A stretch of 33,127 nucleotides of DNA, taken from NCBI RefSeq assembly GCF_003194385.1, contig NZ_LAPT01000030.1, forward strand, positions 1-33,127. The letters are read 5' to 3'. Below the pieces are notes generated by a model that saw nothing but the letters and a program-made list of their open reading frames with translations, did not search any database and was not told the DNA's origin. The DNA comes from Pokkaliibacter plantistimulans. GTDB taxonomy: Bacteria; Pseudomonadota; Gammaproteobacteria; Pseudomonadales; Balneatricaceae. Position 1 is the stretch's first letter, and every line of letters starts with the position of its first letter. Below, piece after piece: positions 33,119-33,127 of the stretch. Both the position numbers and the translations under genes were made by a program.

Positions 33119-33127
33119 TGGCACAGA

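Noticed and set aside
32885-33124. Minus-strand frame with repeated LKLFNLCT through the tandem repeat
   Set aside because: It arises from the 24-base repeat, would need a GTG start without a ribosome site, and the tail has no protein-like features.

Overview
The window reads as chromosomal DNA of a motile, heterotrophic gammaproteobacterium. GC is moderately high (high 50s by eye), coding density is high, and the TRAP, AAHS and NSS transporters and the chemosensory genes look like those of marine or plant-associated Oceanospirillales/Pseudomonas relatives. The genus is inference. No rRNA, tRNA, prophage, insertion sequence or CRISPR array was seen.

Layout. (1) 1-3000: a hairpin repeat, then a LysR regulator divergent from an aromatic-acid-type MFS importer. 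(2) 3000-4240: a decayed stretch with a possible gene tail, an Old Yellow Enzyme N-terminal remnant and a degenerate esterase. (3) 4330-5440: a small FKBP isomerase and a thioredoxin-like protein, closed by a strong bidirectional terminator. (4) 5451-16496: a sugar-acid catabolic locus. The minus-strand arm is FAH-family dehydratase, IlvD/Edd-family dehydratase, then TRAP permease DctQ-DctM-DctP. The plus-strand arm is LysR, 2-oxoglutarate semialdehyde dehydrogenase, SDR dehydrogenase and FAH-family hydrolase. The LysR gene sits in the middle beside a perfect T-N11-A palindrome. (5) 16500-19060: a GNAT remnant, then an Lrp/AsnC regulator divergent from an NSS sodium symporter. (6) 19094-30466 (minus): an eleven-gene chemosensory operon in the order short MCP with a CheZ-like tail, cheY, STAS protein, cheA, poly-HAMP MCP, cheW, 4HB-type MCP, cheW, cheR, cheD, cheB. 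(7) 30699-32788 (minus): a NarL-type response regulator and a PAS histidine kinase. (8) 32975-33118: a 24-bp tandem repeat at the window edge.

How the genes work together. The sugar-acid locus encodes uptake of an acid (TRAP), dehydration to a 2-keto-3-deoxy acid (IlvD family), and then two possible exits. One goes through the FAH-family dehydratase and the semialdehyde dehydrogenase to 2-oxoglutarate. The other goes through the SDR and the FAH-family hydrolase to pyruvate plus a short hydroxy acid. No sugar dehydrogenase or lactonase is present, so the entry substrate is probably an aldonate. In the chemosensory operon two receptors with almost identical signalling tips feed CheA. No separate CheZ, CheC or CheX is present in the window, but the first gene product carries a CheZ-like DxxxQ helix and an acidic-aromatic C-terminus and may supply CheY-P phosphatase activity. 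These two loci are the strongest candidates for under-described biology here.
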